Source: Corynebacterium haematomassiliense (GTDB lineage Bacteria > Actinomycetota > Actinomycetes > Mycobacteriales > Mycobacteriaceae). Taken from it: a stretch of DNA of 64,000 bases. Location of the stretch: assembly GCF_013978595.1 (NCBI RefSeq), contig NZ_JACDTZ010000001.1, forward strand, positions 1,302,001-1,366,000. Direction: 5' to 3'. This document shows, piece by piece, positions 8,248-18,567 of the stretch (the first letter of the stretch is position 1; each line of letters opens with the position of its first letter). Made by a program: the position numbers and the translations under genes. The notes beneath the pieces were generated by a model. It was not told where the DNA came from. It was given only the letters and a program-made list of their open reading frames with translations, and did no database searches.

Positions 8248-8922
8248 CTACCGGTACTCCCTGTAGTCCGCTGGTACCGCGCCCTTTTCCGCCGCGGCGG
8301 CGGCTGCGGCAAGGAAGTCGCGGCGCACCTTCTTCTGCCCCAGCTCGCGACCGGAAACCGACAAACGGATCGTGTTGCCCTTCTCCGCGCCGCGCTCGGC
8401 GGCCTTGATCACGTTGCGGCGCCACCACTTCGCCGCACCGTACCCCTCACCCACCGACAAGTTGCGGGCCTGGGAAAACTCGCCCCGCTTAATGCGGTAG
8501 ATGCCCTTCGTGGAGGCGGCGACGGTAAAACCGAACTCGTCGAGCACCTTCAACGTGCCGTCCGACATGCGCCAGCGCGGCGGGGCGAACATGTCCAAGT
8601 CGAAGCCGAGCGCGGACATCTGGCGCGTCGCACCTTTGAGACGAAGCCGGGCCTCGTGCTCCCCCAAGCTGGCGAACTCGCTGCGGCGCCCCTGCACCGG
8701 CTGGTCGAAACCGTTGAGCATGAGCGCGCGGTGTTCGAGCTGCTCGGTGAGCCAGGAGCGCGTGGCGCCGTCTTTAGCCAAGTGCCACTTCTTGTCGATG
8801 TGCGGCGCCACCAGCAGCGACACCGGCATCCCCTCGCGGTCCAGGTCGCGCACCATGCTGGCAACGTCCTCCAACGTCGCGTCGAAGATGGAGGAAATTG
8901 AGACAAGCACGCGCCCAGGCAT
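8248..8922 (-). CDS. DUF2334 (polysaccharide-deacetylase-like) protein
   Basis: 224 aa, cytosolic by sequence since no signal peptide is seen. The pattern LVSISSIFDATLEDVASMVRDLDREGMPVSLLVAPHI and the later FAPPRWRMSDGTLKVLDEFGFTVAAS fit DUF2334, a branch of the carbohydrate esterase 4/NodB-like fold. The canonical deacetylase metal motifs are only partly recognisable (HID, FAPPRW), so the substrate is unknown. It stands alone, convergent with the zinc importer, and starts at an ATG at 8922. Confidence 0.75.
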   Translation of the reverse strand: MPGRVLVSISSIFDATLEDVASMVRDLDREGMPVSLLVAPHIDKKWHLAKDGATRSWLTEQLEHRALMLNGFDQPVQGRRSEFASLGEHEARLRLKGATRQMSALGFDLDMFAPPRWRMSDGTLKVLDEFGFTVAASTKGIYRIKRGEFSQARNLSVGEGYGAAKWWRRNVIKAAERGAEKGNTIRLSVSGRELGQKKVRRDFLAAAAAAAEKGAVPADYREYR

Positions 8923-9001
8923 AGGGGAAATTATCGCACACGTAGACAGTTGGCGCCGGGTGAAGTTGCTTACAGTGTTTCCGCTGGCAGATCACGGTGA
9001 T

Positions 9002-9017
9002 TCGAACGGGTGTTCCC
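9002..9017 (+). promoter_or_regulatory. LexA/SOS-box-like palindrome upstream of the HNH gene
   Basis: TCGAACGGGTGTTCCC contains a perfect GAAC-N4-GTTC. It matches the actinobacterial SOS box TCGAAC-N4-GTTCGA except at the last two positions. It lies 30 bases upstream of a TACTAT -10 (9047-9052) and 69 bases before the ATG. SOS boxes are reported for the related mycobacterial 13E12-family genes. Confidence 0.45.
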
Positions 9018-9086
9018 CTCTGCCCTTCTCGTGTCGGACGGGGTTCTACTATGCGTAGCCAAGTGCAATGAAAGGAGGTGCTCCAG

Positions 9087-10562
9087 ATGAGCGCAGTGCT
9101 CGACCAAGCGGTCAACCAAATCGTCGCCGGGCTAAGGTCGCTTGCCGACGTCATGCGGGAACCGGACTCCCTCCACCTCGCCTCCACCCACGTGGCCATG
9201 GAGCGCCTCCACGCCTGCCTGCCGTTGCTGTCCAACGCGGACGTCGCGTTCGCCTTCCTCTGCGACCGGGACGGCGCCGGCGCCCTCGTCGGCGCGAACC
9301 ACGCCGTGGAGTATCTGACACGGAGCTTGGGCTTGTCCCGTCGAGAAGCATTCGCGCTCCTGGAGCAGGGCAAGAAGCTCTACGGCGAACCCGAGGTGCC
9401 TGAGCCGGAGCCGAGCGAAAACAAAGAAGACCGCGAACGCAAGGAGCAGGAGGCGGAAGCGCGCCGCAAGAAGGCGCGCGAGGCGCAGGAGCGGGCGCGA
9501 CGAGCTGCCGAGAAGGCCAACGCGGAGAAGAAGCGCATCATCACCGACGCACTGAAAGACCTCAACGAGCACGCCAACCCCGGCTACCAGGAGATCCTGG
9601 CCGAAGCGATGGAGGCGGCCGAGTCCCTCACCGCCGAAGAACTCCGGAAGTTCGTCCGCGACCAGGTCAAGCGCGCCAACAAGCGCGGACGCGACTACGA
9701 CGGCGAGAAAGACCCCCTCGCCGCGTGGAAGAAGCGCGGCATCTGGCTCGGGGAACCGGACGCGGACGGCGGCTCCCCTTTCAGTGGCTACCTCGACGCC
9801 GCGTCACGGGCGAAGCTGGAGGCCTGCCTCGCCGCCGGCGACCACATGGGGTCCAACATGGAGGGCGAGGACGCGGCGAAACGGGACAGCCGACGGAAGC
9901 ACCAGCGCCGCCTGGACCAGCTCTTGAACGTGCTGGACCGCTACGGCGACGTTGCCACGAAGTCCCGGGGCGGCGTGGGCACGGTGGTGATCACGCTGAC
10001 CCTCGACGACCTTTTGGAGGCGGACGCCTTCACCGAGTTCCCCACCAACACCTCGGTGTCGCTGACCCCGCTCGACATTGTGCGTTTGGGGCTTGCCGGG
10101 GACAGCTTCATCCTCCAACTCGACTCCGCTACCGGCGTCCCGCTTTCCCTCGGACGCACCCGCCTAGCCTCCGTGGAACAGAGGCTCGTGCTGCTGGCCA
10201 TGCAGGGCGTGTGCGCGTGGAACGGCTGCACCAAGCCGGGTGTCGAGCTCGAGGCCCACCACTTGGATTCCTACCTCAGTGGCGGACTCACCAGCATCGA
10301 AAACCTGGTGCTGCTGTGCCGCGAGCACCACATGTGCAACAACGACAACAAAGACGGTGCCGGAAACAAAGGCCATTTCGGCCGGGACCCCGACACCGGC
10401 GACGTGCACTACCACCCCGCCAACGGGGACCCACCCAGGCACACAACCACCTACCAGTACCGCAATTCACCTGGTCAGAGGCTTGCCAAAAAGGCGAGGT
10501 CCCGGCACGGCGGCAACCACAACCGCCCGCCGGACCCTGCCCTATTCGACCCGGACGGTTAA
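9087..10562 (+). CDS. DUF222/HNH endonuclease-domain protein (13E12-repeat type)
   Basis: 491 aa from ATG 9087, placed by AAAGGAGG at 9071-9078. The GTG at 9078 falls inside this Shine-Dalgarno and was rejected. The DUF222 region (about 1-330) is interrupted by a strongly charged Lys/Glu/Arg segment (about 110-165, probably coiled coil). The C-terminal HNH nuclease has the Cys pair in CAWNGCTKPG, then EAHHLDSYLSGG, NLVLLCREHH and a following Asn-rich loop. Proteins of this type are multi-copy in Actinobacteria and are suspected to be mobile or DNA-damage-associated; the function is unproven. Its stop codon overlaps the convergent oligopeptidase stop by four bases. Confidence 0.88.
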   Translation: MSAVLDQAVNQIVAGLRSLADVMREPDSLHLASTHVAMERLHACLPLLSNADVAFAFLCDRDGAGALVGANHAVEYLTRSLGLSRREAFALLEQGKKLYGEPEVPEPEPSENKEDRERKEQEAEARRKKAREAQERARRAAEKANAEKKRIITDALKDLNEHANPGYQEILAEAMEAAESLTAEELRKFVRDQVKRANKRGRDYDGEKDPLAAWKKRGIWLGEPDADGGSPFSGYLDAASRAKLEACLAAGDHMGSNMEGEDAAKRDSRRKHQRRLDQLLNVLDRYGDVATKSRGGVGTVVITLTLDDLLEADAFTEFPTNTSVSLTPLDIVRLGLAGDSFILQLDSATGVPLSLGRTRLASVEQRLVLLAMQGVCAWNGCTKPGVELEAHHLDSYLSGGLTSIENLVLLCREHHMCNNDNKDGAGNKGHFGRDPDTGDVHYHPANGDPPRHTTTYQYRNSPGQRLAKKARSRHGGNHNRPPDPALFDPDG

Positions 10563-12640
10563 ACCGCCTCGGCCTTCACCAGCGTCCACGCGTACTCGAA
10601 CGCGGTCTGCTTCCACTTGGCGTAGCGGCCGGACACGCCGCCGTGCCCTGCGGACATCTCCGTCTTCAGCAGGATCTCGCCTGCGGTGCCCACCTCGCGC
10701 AGCTTGGCCACCCACTTCGCGGGCTCGACGTAGAGCACGCGGGTGTCGTTCAAGCTCGTCACCGCGAGAATGTCCGGGTAGTCCTGCGCGGTGATGTTCT
10801 CGTACGGGGCGTAGGTCGCCATGTAGTCGTACACCTCGGGGTCGTGGTACGGGTCGCCCCACTCTTCCCACTCCCCCACTGTCAGCGGCAGCTCGGGTTT
10901 GAGGATGGAGGTCAGCGGGTCCACGAACGGCACGATCGCGAGGATGCCGGCGAACTTCTCCGGGGCCATGTTTGCCACCGCACCCATGAGCAGGCCGCCG
11001 GCGGAGCCGCCCTCGGCCACCAGCTGCTTAGGCGTGGTCAGCCCCAGCTCCACGATGCGGTCGGCGCACGCGATGAAGTCCGTGAAGGTGTTGGTTTTGT
11101 GCAGCATCTTGCCGTTGTCGTACCACGCGCGGCCCATTTCGCCGCCGCCGCGCACGTGGGCGCACACCCACACCATGCCGCGGTCGAGCAAACTCAACCG
11201 CGACACCGAGAACCCGGGGTCCGTGGATGCCTCGTACGAGCCGTAGCCGTACAGCAGCGCGGGCGCGGGACCCTCGACGCCCTTGTGGCGCACAACCGAA
11301 ATCGGCACCTGTTCGCCGTCGGGGGCGGTTGCCCACTCGCGGAACGCCTCGTACTCGTCCGGGTTGTAGCCGCCCTCGACCTCTTTTTCCTTCAGCAGGG
11401 TCAGCTCGCCGGTCGCCACCGTGTAGTCCAGCACCTGCGAGGGCTGGGTGTAGGAGGAGTACCCGATGCGCACCACCGGGGCGTCCCACTCCGGGTTGCC
11501 GCCGAGGCCGACGGTGTAGAGCTCCTCGGAGAATTCCAGCTCCTTGAACTCGCCGAAACCGCTGTCGAGCGACGCCACGGCCAGCCGCGGGATCCCGCCG
11601 CGCCTGTAGGCCATGAGCATGAAGTCGCGGTAGGTGTCGATCGCCTCGACGCGCACGGTTTCGGAGTGCTCCACCAGCACGGGCAGTTCCCGCAGGGGAG
11701 GCACAGCGCCGACGGGTGTTGTCGCGACGCAAAAGTTCGCTCCGTGGGCGTTGTGCGTGACCACCCACTGCTCTTCGCCGTCGACGACGCAGAAGTCCGG
11801 GTGGTACTCGATGCCGGCCTCGCGCTCCCACAGCACCTGGAACTCGCCGGTGGGATCCGCCATGTCGAGCACGCGGTACTCGGAGGTCAGCGAGGACGAC
11901 GCGATGATCATGAGGAACCGCTCGGCACGGTCCGCGCCCACGCCGACACCGAACTTCTCGTCCGTCTCCTCGTACACCAGCACGTCTTCGGCAGCGGGCG
12001 TGCCCAGCTTGTGGCGCCAGATTTGGTGGGGCCGCCAGGCGTCGTCGCAGCGGACGTAGAACAGGTAGTTCTCGCCCGCCCAGGTCGCGCCGTAGAAGAT
12101 GCCTTCGAGCTCGTCGTCGAGCAGTTCGCCGGTATCCAAATTCTTGATCCGCAGGGTGAAGCGCTCGTTGCCCTCGGTGTCGAAGGAGTACGCGAGCAGG
12201 CGGCCCGAGGTGGACACGGACGATGCCCCGAGCGAGAAGAACTCGTGCCCGTCGGCGAGCTCGTTGACGTCGAGAAGCACCTGCTCGCCCGGCATGTCCT
12301 CGGTGACTTCGGGCGGGGTCCACGGGTCTTCCGCGGTGGGGATGCGGCAGGAGATGCCGTAGTCCTTGCCTTCGATGGTGCGGCCGTAGTACCACCAGTT
12401 GCCCTGGCGCTGCGGCACGGACATGTCGGTCTCTTTGATGCGGGACTTAATCTCGCCGTAGACGTCGTCCACCAGCCCGGACCAGGCGGACGTCCGCTCA
12501 GAGGTGTACCCGTTCTCCGCCTCCAGGTGCGCGAGGACTTCGGGGTTGTCCTTGTCGCGCAGCCACTCGTAGTTGTCCACGAACTCGCGGCCGTGGAACG
12601 TGCGGACAATCGGGCGTTTGTCAGCTACGGGTGGGATCAT
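10559..12640 (-). CDS. ptrB: Oligopeptidase B / prolyl oligopeptidase family (S9A)
   Basis: 693 aa serine peptidase cutting short peptides after basic residues, cytosolic. An N-terminal beta-propeller (about 60-400) is followed by an alpha/beta-hydrolase domain with the nucleophile in [17 protein letters not shown], the acidic residue in [15 protein letters not shown] and the His in SAGHGGVSG. The ATG at 12640 is chosen over the upstream GTG because it overlaps the purC stop as ATGA and has GGGGGA six bases before it. Coupling to purC is also found in other corynebacteria. Confidence 0.93.
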   Translation of the reverse strand: MIPPVADKRPIVRTFHGREFVDNYEWLRDKDNPEVLAHLEAENGYTSERTSAWSGLVDDVYGEIKSRIKETDMSVPQRQGNWWYYGRTIEGKDYGISCRIPTAEDPWTPPEVTEDMPGEQVLLDVNELADGHEFFSLGASSVSTSGRLLAYSFDTEGNERFTLRIKNLDTGELLDDELEGIFYGATWAGENYLFYVRCDDAWRPHQIWRHKLGTPAAEDVLVYEETDEKFGVGVGADRAERFLMIIASSSLTSEYRVLDMADPTGEFQVLWEREAGIEYHPDFCVVDGEEQWVVTHNAHGANFCVATTPVGAVPPLRELPVLVEHSETVRVEAIDTYRDFMLMAYRRGGIPRLAVASLDSGFGEFKELEFSEELYTVGLGGNPEWDAPVVRIGYSSYTQPSQVLDYTVATGELTLLKEKEVEGGYNPDEYEAFREWATAPDGEQVPISVVRHKGVEGPAPALLYGYGSYEASTDPGFSVSRLSLLDRGMVWVCAHVRGGGEMGRAWYDNGKMLHKTNTFTDFIACADRIVELGLTTPKQLVAEGGSAGGLLMGAVANMAPEKFAGILAIVPFVDPLTSILKPELPLTVGEWEEWGDPYHDPEVYDYMATYAPYENITAQDYPDILAVTSLNDTRVLYVEPAKWVAKLREVGTAGEILLKTEMSAGHGGVSGRYAKWKQTAFEYAWTLVKAEAV

Positions 12641-13533
12641 GCATGCTCCCCCGGCCACTCGGAGAAGCGGCGGCCGGAAAGTCGCTCGTATGCCTCGATG
12701 TAGCGGTCGCGGGTGGCTTCCACGACGGAGCCGGGCAGCTCCGGCGGCGTGGTGCCTTCCTCCTGGTCCCAGCCGGACTTCGGGCCGGTGAGCCAGTTGC
12801 GCACGTACTGCTTGTCAAAGCTGGGCTGGTTGCGGCCTTCCTCGTAACCGTCGGCGGGCCAGTAGCGGGAAGAATCCGGCGTGAGCACTTCGTCGGCGAG
12901 CACGAGCTCGCCGTTTTCGTCCAGGCCGAACTCGAGCTTGGTGTCAGCGAGGATAATGCCCTTGCTCTCCGCGTAGTCGGCGGCGCGGCGGTACACCTCG
13001 AGCGTGGCGTCCCGGAGATGCTCGGCAAGGTCCGCGCCGAGCTTTCCTGCCATGTGCTCGAAGGTGACGTTGATGTCGTGGTCGCCCTGCTCGGCTTTGG
13101 TGGCGGGGGTGAAGATCGGCTCGTCCAGCTTGGACGCCTCGGTCAGCCCCTCGGGCAGCTTCACGCCGCAAACTCGGCCGGTGGCGTCGTATTCCTTCTT
13201 GCCGGAGCCGGTGAGGTAGCCGCGGGCCACGCACTCGAACGGCACCATGTCCAGCTTCTTCACCACCATGGCGCGGCCGAGGACGTCTTCGGGGATACGT
13301 TCGTCGTCGATCGGGCCGGCCAGGTGGTTCGGCACGTCGGAAAGCAGGTCGAAGAAGAACATGGAGGTGGCGGTGAGGATCCGCCCCTTGTCCGGGATTG
13401 CCGGTTCGAGGGAGAAGTCGAAGGCGGAGATGCGGTCTGTCGCGACCATGAGCAGGGTCTGCTCATCCACCTCGTAGATCTCGCGGACCTTGCCGCCGGA
13501 GATGTGTGAGTAATCTGAAAGCTCTGGACGCAT
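12637..13533 (-). CDS. purC: Phosphoribosylaminoimidazole-succinocarboxamide synthase (SAICAR synthetase)
   Basis: 298 aa from ATG 13533 ([22 protein letters not shown]). It joins aspartate to CAIR in purine synthesis. Family marks include [40 protein letters not shown] and [31 protein letters not shown]. The frame is open upstream, but residues before this ATG are not family-like. A TATACT -10 ends only seven bases before the ATG, so translation is probably from a leaderless mRNA. It overlaps ptrB by four bases and is divergent from the lipoprotein gene at 13553. Confidence 0.96.
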   Translation of the reverse strand: MRPELSDYSHISGGKVREIYEVDEQTLLMVATDRISAFDFSLEPAIPDKGRILTATSMFFFDLLSDVPNHLAGPIDDERIPEDVLGRAMVVKKLDMVPFECVARGYLTGSGKKEYDATGRVCGVKLPEGLTEASKLDEPIFTPATKAEQGDHDINVTFEHMAGKLGADLAEHLRDATLEVYRRAADYAESKGIILADTKLEFGLDENGELVLADEVLTPDSSRYWPADGYEEGRNQPSFDKQYVRNWLTGPKSGWDQEEGTTPPELPGSVVEATRDRYIEAYERLSGRRFSEWPGEHA

Positions 13534-13540
13534 GCGCGCT

Positions 13541-13546
13541 AGTATA
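13541..13546 (-). promoter_or_regulatory. Putative -10 of purC, leaderless
   Basis: Minus-strand TATACT lies seven bases upstream of the purC ATG. No Shine-Dalgarno could fit, which agrees with a leaderless transcript. The -35 region overlaps the start of the divergent lipoprotein gene and is weak. Confidence 0.45.
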
Positions 13547-13552
13547 TGCGCC

Positions 13553-14080
13553 GTGAAAAACCGCGCTACCGTTGTCCTCCTCCCGCTCATTCTCGCAGCG
13601 TGCACCGCACCTTCGGAGTTCAGCGGGCAGATGCCGGAGTTTTATCCTTCGCGCGACGGCGCCACGTTCCGCTTTGGGCAGACCGCCAAGATCGTCACCG
13701 AGGACGTGCGCTACCACGTGCCGGTGCAGTGGGAGGTCACGGTGGATGAGCCCACCACCACCCGCGCGCCCCGCAGCGCCGAGCACGCCCGCTCCCTCGT
13801 GTGCTTCCCCGTCAGCTTCACCCCGGCTGCCATCGGCGAGTTCCCCATGGATGTCACAGTCGCCTTGCCGGAGCTTTTGCCTATCGACGGTCCCCTGGCC
13901 GCCAACGTGGCCGACCCGAATTACTGCGGCGACTGGGACATCACCGGCTACACCGGCGAGCTGGAAGCCAACGAAACCTACACCGGCTTTGTTGCTTCCT
14001 GGGCGGGCAGTGCCGACCCGGGAATTGTCGGCCGCGGCGTCGAGCTGAAAAGCCGCGACACCACCCTCACTTGGGAGTAG
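13553..14080 (+). CDS. Small secreted lipoprotein of unknown function
   Basis: 175 aa from GTG 13553. The sequence [20 protein letters not shown] gives a lipoprotein signal peptide with lipobox LAAC, so it should be lipid-anchored outside the cytoplasmic membrane. The mature part has two well-separated Cys (LVCFPVSF and NYCGDWDI) and looks beta-rich. No family is recognised. It lies between divergent purC and convergent purB (stops adjacent at 14080/14081). Upstream in-frame ATG use would lose the lipoprotein signal geometry. Confidence 0.78.
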   Translation: MKNRATVVLLPLILAACTAPSEFSGQMPEFYPSRDGATFRFGQTAKIVTEDVRYHVPVQWEVTVDEPTTTRAPRSAEHARSLVCFPVSFTPAAIGEFPMDVTVALPELLPIDGPLAANVADPNYCGDWDITGYTGELEANETYTGFVASWAGSADPGIVGRGVELKSRDTTLTWE

Positions 14081-15517
14081 CTACAGGATGTCGCCCGGGG
14101 TGTAGGCGGCGGCCTGCGGATGCGCGTCGACAAGCTGTTGCACCCTCGCCAGCACCCGGTCCACCTGAGACTCGGCCGCGCCGATGAAAGCGTGGCGATC
14201 CGAAAGCGCCTCCTCCAACTGCGACTGATCCAGCGGCAGGCGCTCGTCGGTGGCCAAACGCTCCACCAGGTTCTGCTCCGCGCCGCGCTCGCGCATGTCC
14301 AGCGCCATGGCGACGGCGTTTTCCTTGATCACCTCGTGCGCCGTCTCGCGGCCCACGCCGGCGCGCACGGACGCCATGAGGATGCGGGTGGTGGCCAAAA
14401 ACGGCAGGTAGCGGTCCAGTTCGCGGTTGATCATGGCCGGGAAGGCGCCGAACTCGTCGAGCACGGTAAGCATGGTCTCCAGCTGGCCGTCGATGGCGAA
14501 GAACGCGTCCGGCAGCGCCACGCGGCGCACCACGGAGCAGAACACGTCGCCCTCGTTCCACTGCTGGCCGGACAAATCCGCCACCATGGTGAGGTAGCCG
14601 CGCAGGATCACCTGGAAGCCGCCGACGCGCTCGCAGGAGCGCGCGTTCATCTTGTGTGGCATGGCCGACGAGCCGACCTGGCCTTCCTTGAAGCCCTCGG
14701 TGACGGTCTCGTTGCCGGCCATGAGCCTAATCGTGGTCGCCAGCGAGGACGGGCCCGCGCCCAGCTGCACCAGCGAGGACACGACGTCGAAGTCGAGGGA
14801 GCGCGGGTAGACCTGCCCCACCGAATCAAAGACGCGGTCAAAGCCGAGGCCGTCCGCGATACCCTGCTCGAGGCGGGAAAGCTTCTCCTCGTCGCCGCCC
14901 ATCAGGTCGAGCATGTCCTGCGCGGTGCCCATCGGGCCCTTGATGCCGCGCAGCGGGTACCGTTCCAGCAGCTCCTCGATGCGCTCCACCGCGACCAGGA
15001 TCTCGTCGGCGGCGGAGGCGAAGCGCTTGCCCAGGGTGGTCGCCTGCGCCGCCACGTTGGGGGAGCGGCCCGCCATGACCAGGGACTTGTACTCGCCGGC
15101 GCGGTTGCCCACGGCCTTCAGCAGCGCGATCGCCTTGTCGCGGGTGAGCTCGAGGGCGCGGCGCACCTGCAGCTGCTCCACGTTCTCGGTGAGGTCGCGC
15201 GAGGTCATGCCCTTGTGGATTTCCTCGTGGCCCGCCAGCGCGTTGAACTCCTCAATGCGCGCCTTCACGTCGTGGCGGGTGATCTTCTCCCGGGAGGCGA
15301 TGGAATCCAGGTCCACCTGGTCGATGACCTTCTCGTAGTCCTCGATCGCGCCCGGCTCCACGGCAACGCCGAGCTCCTGCTGCGCCTTCAGCACCGCGAT
15401 CCAGAGCTGGCGCTCCAGGATGATCTTGTGCTCCGGGGCCCACAGGGTGGCCATCTCCGGGGAGGCGTAACGGTTACTCAGAACATTCGCGTTATTCGGC
15501 TTCACGGCATTCATCAT
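14081..15517 (-). CDS. purB: Adenylosuccinate lyase
   Basis: 478 aa, cytosolic. It removes fumarate from SAICAR and from adenylosuccinate. The superfamily signature [18 protein letters not shown] (about residues 288-305) and [19 protein letters not shown] (substrate loop) are present, with full family length. The first ATG (15517) overlaps the purD TGA as ATGA; a second ATG follows immediately and either could be used. No good Shine-Dalgarno is visible, consistent with re-initiation after purD. Confidence 0.97.
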   Translation of the reverse strand: MMNAVKPNNANVLSNRYASPEMATLWAPEHKIILERQLWIAVLKAQQELGVAVEPGAIEDYEKVIDQVDLDSIASREKITRHDVKARIEEFNALAGHEEIHKGMTSRDLTENVEQLQVRRALELTRDKAIALLKAVGNRAGEYKSLVMAGRSPNVAAQATTLGKRFASAADEILVAVERIEELLERYPLRGIKGPMGTAQDMLDLMGGDEEKLSRLEQGIADGLGFDRVFDSVGQVYPRSLDFDVVSSLVQLGAGPSSLATTIRLMAGNETVTEGFKEGQVGSSAMPHKMNARSCERVGGFQVILRGYLTMVADLSGQQWNEGDVFCSVVRRVALPDAFFAIDGQLETMLTVLDEFGAFPAMINRELDRYLPFLATTRILMASVRAGVGRETAHEVIKENAVAMALDMRERGAEQNLVERLATDERLPLDQSQLEEALSDRHAFIGAAESQVDRVLARVQQLVDAHPQAAAYTPGDIL

Positions 15518-16761
15518 AGGGAGATCGCCCCCTCGATCGCGGGGCGGGCGATGTCCTTGCGGTAGAACGAACCGGGAAGCTCAATCCCAGCAATAACCTG
15601 ATACGCCTCCGCAACGGCGTCCTCAAGCGTCGCGCCTTGGCCGACGACGCCGAGAACGCGACCTCCTGCCGCAACATACTCGCCGTCCTCCAACGCAGTG
15701 CCGGCGTGCAGCACCTTTGTCGGATCGTCTAGCGCCTCGCCGGTAATCACACCTCCAGTCTTGGCGGCCTGCGGGTAGCCCTCGGCGGCCAGCACCACCA
15801 TGGCGGCGAACCCGTCGCGCCACTGCAATTCCCCGACCTCGTCCAGGTGGCCCTCGGCGACGGCGAGCAGCACGTCCGCCAGCGGGGTCTCCAAAAGCGA
15901 GAGCACCGCCTGGGTCTCCGGGTCGCCGAAGCGGGCGTTGAACTCCACCACGGCCGGGCCGTCCGGCCCCCAAGCGGCGCCGACGTACAAAAGGCCCTGG
16001 TACGGGGTCCCGCGGCGCACCATCTCTTCCGCCACCGGGCGCGCAATCACATCCACGATGGTCGCGACCCCGTCCTCCGGCAGCCACGGCAGCGGCGCGT
16101 AGGCGCCCATGCCGCCGGTGTTGGGGCCCTCGTCGTTGTCGTAGGCGCGCTTGTGGTCCTGCGCCGGCAGCAGCGGCACCACGGTTTCGCCGTCCACCAG
16201 GCAGAACAGCGAAACCTCGGGGCCTTCCAGGAAAGACTCGAACAGTACCGGGTTGCCAGCTTCAAGCACCGCCTCCGCGTGCGCCTTCGCCTCGGCGCGG
16301 TCCTCGGTGACCACCACGCCCTTGCCGCCTGCCAGGCCGTCGTCTTTAACCACGTAGCGCGGGCCGTACTCGTCCAGCGCGGATGCAATATCAACAAGCT
16401 TCTCGACGCGGGTCGCCGACGCGGTGGGCACCCCCGCCGCCGCCATCACGTCCTTGGCAAAGGCCTTGGACCCCTCGAGCTGCGCGGCGGCCTTCGTCGG
16501 GCCGAACACCGGCACGCCGGCTTCGATGAGCGCGTCCGCCGCGCCGGCCACCAGGGGCACCTCCGGGCCGATCACAACAAGTTCCGCGTTGGTCTCGCGA
16601 GCCAAATCCACGATGGCCTGGGGAGAGGCGACGTCGACGGGGCGCACCGTCGCTAAGCGGGTCATGCCCGCGTTGCCCGGTGCGACCGTGAGGTCGTGGC
16701 CTTGCATTGCGTTGAGTAGGGCGTGTTCGCGGCCGCCCGAGCCGATGACAAGGATGCGCAT
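15514..16761 (-). CDS. purD: Phosphoribosylamine-glycine ligase (GAR synthetase)
   Basis: 415 aa from ATG 16761 ([21 protein letters not shown]). It is an ATP-grasp enzyme forming GAR, the second step of purine synthesis. Visible marks are [17 protein letters not shown], the ATP-grasp [16 protein letters not shown] segment and the C-terminal [13 protein letters not shown]. Upstream in-frame residues are not family-like and were dropped. It forms an operon with purB through a four-base overlap. The divergent HIT gene begins 32 bases away. Confidence 0.96.
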   Translation of the reverse strand: MRILVIGSGGREHALLNAMQGHDLTVAPGNAGMTRLATVRPVDVASPQAIVDLARETNAELVVIGPEVPLVAGAADALIEAGVPVFGPTKAAAQLEGSKAFAKDVMAAAGVPTASATRVEKLVDIASALDEYGPRYVVKDDGLAGGKGVVVTEDRAEAKAHAEAVLEAGNPVLFESFLEGPEVSLFCLVDGETVVPLLPAQDHKRAYDNDEGPNTGGMGAYAPLPWLPEDGVATIVDVIARPVAEEMVRRGTPYQGLLYVGAAWGPDGPAVVEFNARFGDPETQAVLSLLETPLADVLLAVAEGHLDEVGELQWRDGFAAMVVLAAEGYPQAAKTGGVITGEALDDPTKVLHAGTALEDGEYVAAGGRVLGVVGQGATLEDAVAEAYQVIAGIELPGSFYRKDIARPAIEGAISL

Positions 16762-16792
16762 GGGCCCCAATTTACCGGTAGCGTCGAGAAGC

Positions 16793-17209
16793 ATGAGCAC
16801 CGTATTCAGCAAGATCATCGCAGGCGACATCCCGGGCCGGATCGTGTATCAGGACGACACCGTCGCCGCCTTCCTCACCATCGAGCCGGTCGCCTACGGC
16901 CACACGCTGGTTGTGCCGGTGGAGGAGATCGACAAGTGGACCGACATCCCGGCGGACCTGTGGGCGCACATGAACGAGGTCGCGCAGATGATCGGCAGCG
17001 TCATCGTGGACAGGTTCAACGCGGAGCGCGCCGGCTACCTCATCGCCGGCTTCGAGGTGCCACACGCCCACATCCACGTCTTCCCCGCGAACGACATGTC
17101 GGGCTACACGCTGTCCACCGCGATGCGTCACGACGAGACCGACGCAGAGAAGATGGACGCCGCCGCGGAAACCATCCGCGAAGGCCTTAAAGCGCAGGAA
17201 GCGAAATAG
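16793..17209 (+). CDS. HIT-family nucleotide hydrolase
   Basis: 138 aa from ATG 16793 ([20 protein letters not shown]). The histidine triad is [10 protein letters not shown] near residue 100, the catalytic H-x-H-x-H. Proteins of this Hint branch hydrolyse adenosine phosphoramidates or similar nucleotide conjugates; the physiological substrate here is unknown. The 3' end overlaps the convergent sensor kinase by 23 bases. Its position next to purD is conserved in corynebacteria. Confidence 0.93.
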   Translation: MSTVFSKIIAGDIPGRIVYQDDTVAAFLTIEPVAYGHTLVVPVEEIDKWTDIPADLWAHMNEVAQMIGSVIVDRFNAERAGYLIAGFEVPHAHIHVFPANDMSGYTLSTAMRHDETDAEKMDAAAETIREGLKAQEAK

Positions 17210-18563
17210 TAAACGTCGAGCCCTCGCCCGGTGCGGTGGCCACCTTCACGGTGCCGCCGTGCGCCTCAATGAGGGACTTGGTGATGGCCAGGCCCAGCCC
17301 GGAGCCGCCGGTGGCGCGGTTGCGGGATGAGTCGGCGCGGTAGAAGCGCTCAAAGATGTGCTCCGCGTCTTTCGGGTCTATGCCGCAGCCGTTGTCGGCG
17401 ACGTCGATGACCACGCGGTCGAGGTTCTTGCGGATGGTCACGGTGACCTCCGCGTCCGCGCCGGCGTGCTTGTAGGCGTTGGTGATCAGGTTCACCAGCA
17501 CTTGGTGCAGCCGGTCCGGGTCGCCGTTGACCTGCGCGATGTCCGGGGTGTCCTTGATGATTTCCACGGAGCGGTCGGGGAACGCCGCGTCGACGGTGCT
17601 CTTCGCGGAAAGCACCCACTCCAGCACGTCCATCGGCTTCTTCTCTAGGCGTGCACCTTCGGCGCGGGTGAGCGCCAGCAGGTCCTCCACCAGCAGCTGC
17701 ATGCGGGCGGACTCTTCGTCGATCTTGCCCAGCACCATGTCTGGGTCGTTCGCCATGCCTTTACGGTACAGCTCGGTGTAGCCTCGCACGCTGGTCAGCG
17801 GCGTGCGCAGCTCGTGCGAGGCGTCCCCGACAAAGCGGCGCATCTGTTCTTCTTGGGTGCGGGCGTTGTCCAGGGAGTCCTGCAGCTTGGACACCATCGT
17901 GTTCATGGCGTAGGACAGACTGCCCACTTCCGTCTCGCGTGGCCATGCGGGCACACGACTGTCCGTCTCGCCGTTCGCAATCGCCAACGCCGTGTTCTCC
18001 ACGATCTTCAGCGGCGCCAGCGCACGGGCCACCATGTAGTTCGCGGCCACGCCGATGCCGAACAGCGCCAGCACACCGACCCCGGCTTCCACCCAGGCGA
18101 GCGCGCGCAGCATTTTCGTCTCGGTTTCCAGCGACTTGGCCACGTACTGCACAGTGCCGTCGGACTGCTGGTGGGCCATCGCCCGCCACTTCACGCCTTG
18201 GACTGTGTCGTCGACGGACGGGATGGTGGTTGGTTGGTCGAGGCGCTTCACCTTCGAGTAGTCCGGCGGGTTCACCGATCCCCTGCGCGGCACCAGCTGG
18301 TCGTGGCCGGGGTACAGGGTGGCCTGGTTGAACTCACTGGGCAGGCTCAGGATGTTGAACTGCCAGGCGGGGGTTTGCTGCGCCCACGTTGCCATGCCCT
18401 CGCGCAGTTGGTCGTCTGCGCGGTCGATCAAAAAGTAGCGCATGACAAAGTAGATCAGCACCGAGCTCAGCGCGATGCCGATCGTCGATGCGGCCATCAC
18501 CACCGCGACAAGCTGCCGCTTGAGCGGCTTTTTCGACGGCGCCGTCAACACCGAATACGGCAT
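17187..18563 (-). CDS. phoS: Membrane sensor histidine kinase, probably PhoS-like
   Basis: 458 aa. TM helices at about 17-41 and 157-179 flank an extracytoplasmic sensor of about 115 residues. Then come HAMP (180-232), a HisKA domain with the phosphorylated His250 in DASHELRTPLTSVRGY, and HATPase with the N box NLITNAYKHA, DNGCGID and GSGLGLAI. It phosphorylates the regulator encoded four bases upstream. Gene order (purB-purD-HIT-kinase/regulator-thrE) matches C. glutamicum phoSR, the phosphate-starvation system, but the stimulus cannot be read from sequence, so the symbol is synteny-based. Confidence 0.85.
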   Translation of the reverse strand: MPYSVLTAPSKKPLKRQLVAVVMAASTIGIALSSVLIYFVMRYFLIDRADDQLREGMATWAQQTPAWQFNILSLPSEFNQATLYPGHDQLVPRRGSVNPPDYSKVKRLDQPTTIPSVDDTVQGVKWRAMAHQQSDGTVQYVAKSLETETKMLRALAWVEAGVGVLALFGIGVAANYMVARALAPLKIVENTALAIANGETDSRVPAWPRETEVGSLSYAMNTMVSKLQDSLDNARTQEEQMRRFVGDASHELRTPLTSVRGYTELYRKGMANDPDMVLGKIDEESARMQLLVEDLLALTRAEGARLEKKPMDVLEWVLSAKSTVDAAFPDRSVEIIKDTPDIAQVNGDPDRLHQVLVNLITNAYKHAGADAEVTVTIRKNLDRVVIDVADNGCGIDPKDAEHIFERFYRADSSRNRATGGSGLGLAITKSLIEAHGGTVKVATAPGEGSTFTISLPAL

Positions 18564-18567
18564 GGCA

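Noticed and set aside
9725..12703. A 992-residue open frame on the plus strand across the HNH and oligopeptidase genes
   Set aside because: It is a high-GC shadow of two well-supported genes in other frames; the residues are Arg/Gly/His-rich and family-free.
13553..14080. Using the upstream ATG at 13532 for the lipoprotein
   Set aside because: It would overlap the purC start, add residues before the signal peptide and weaken the lipoprotein signal geometry.
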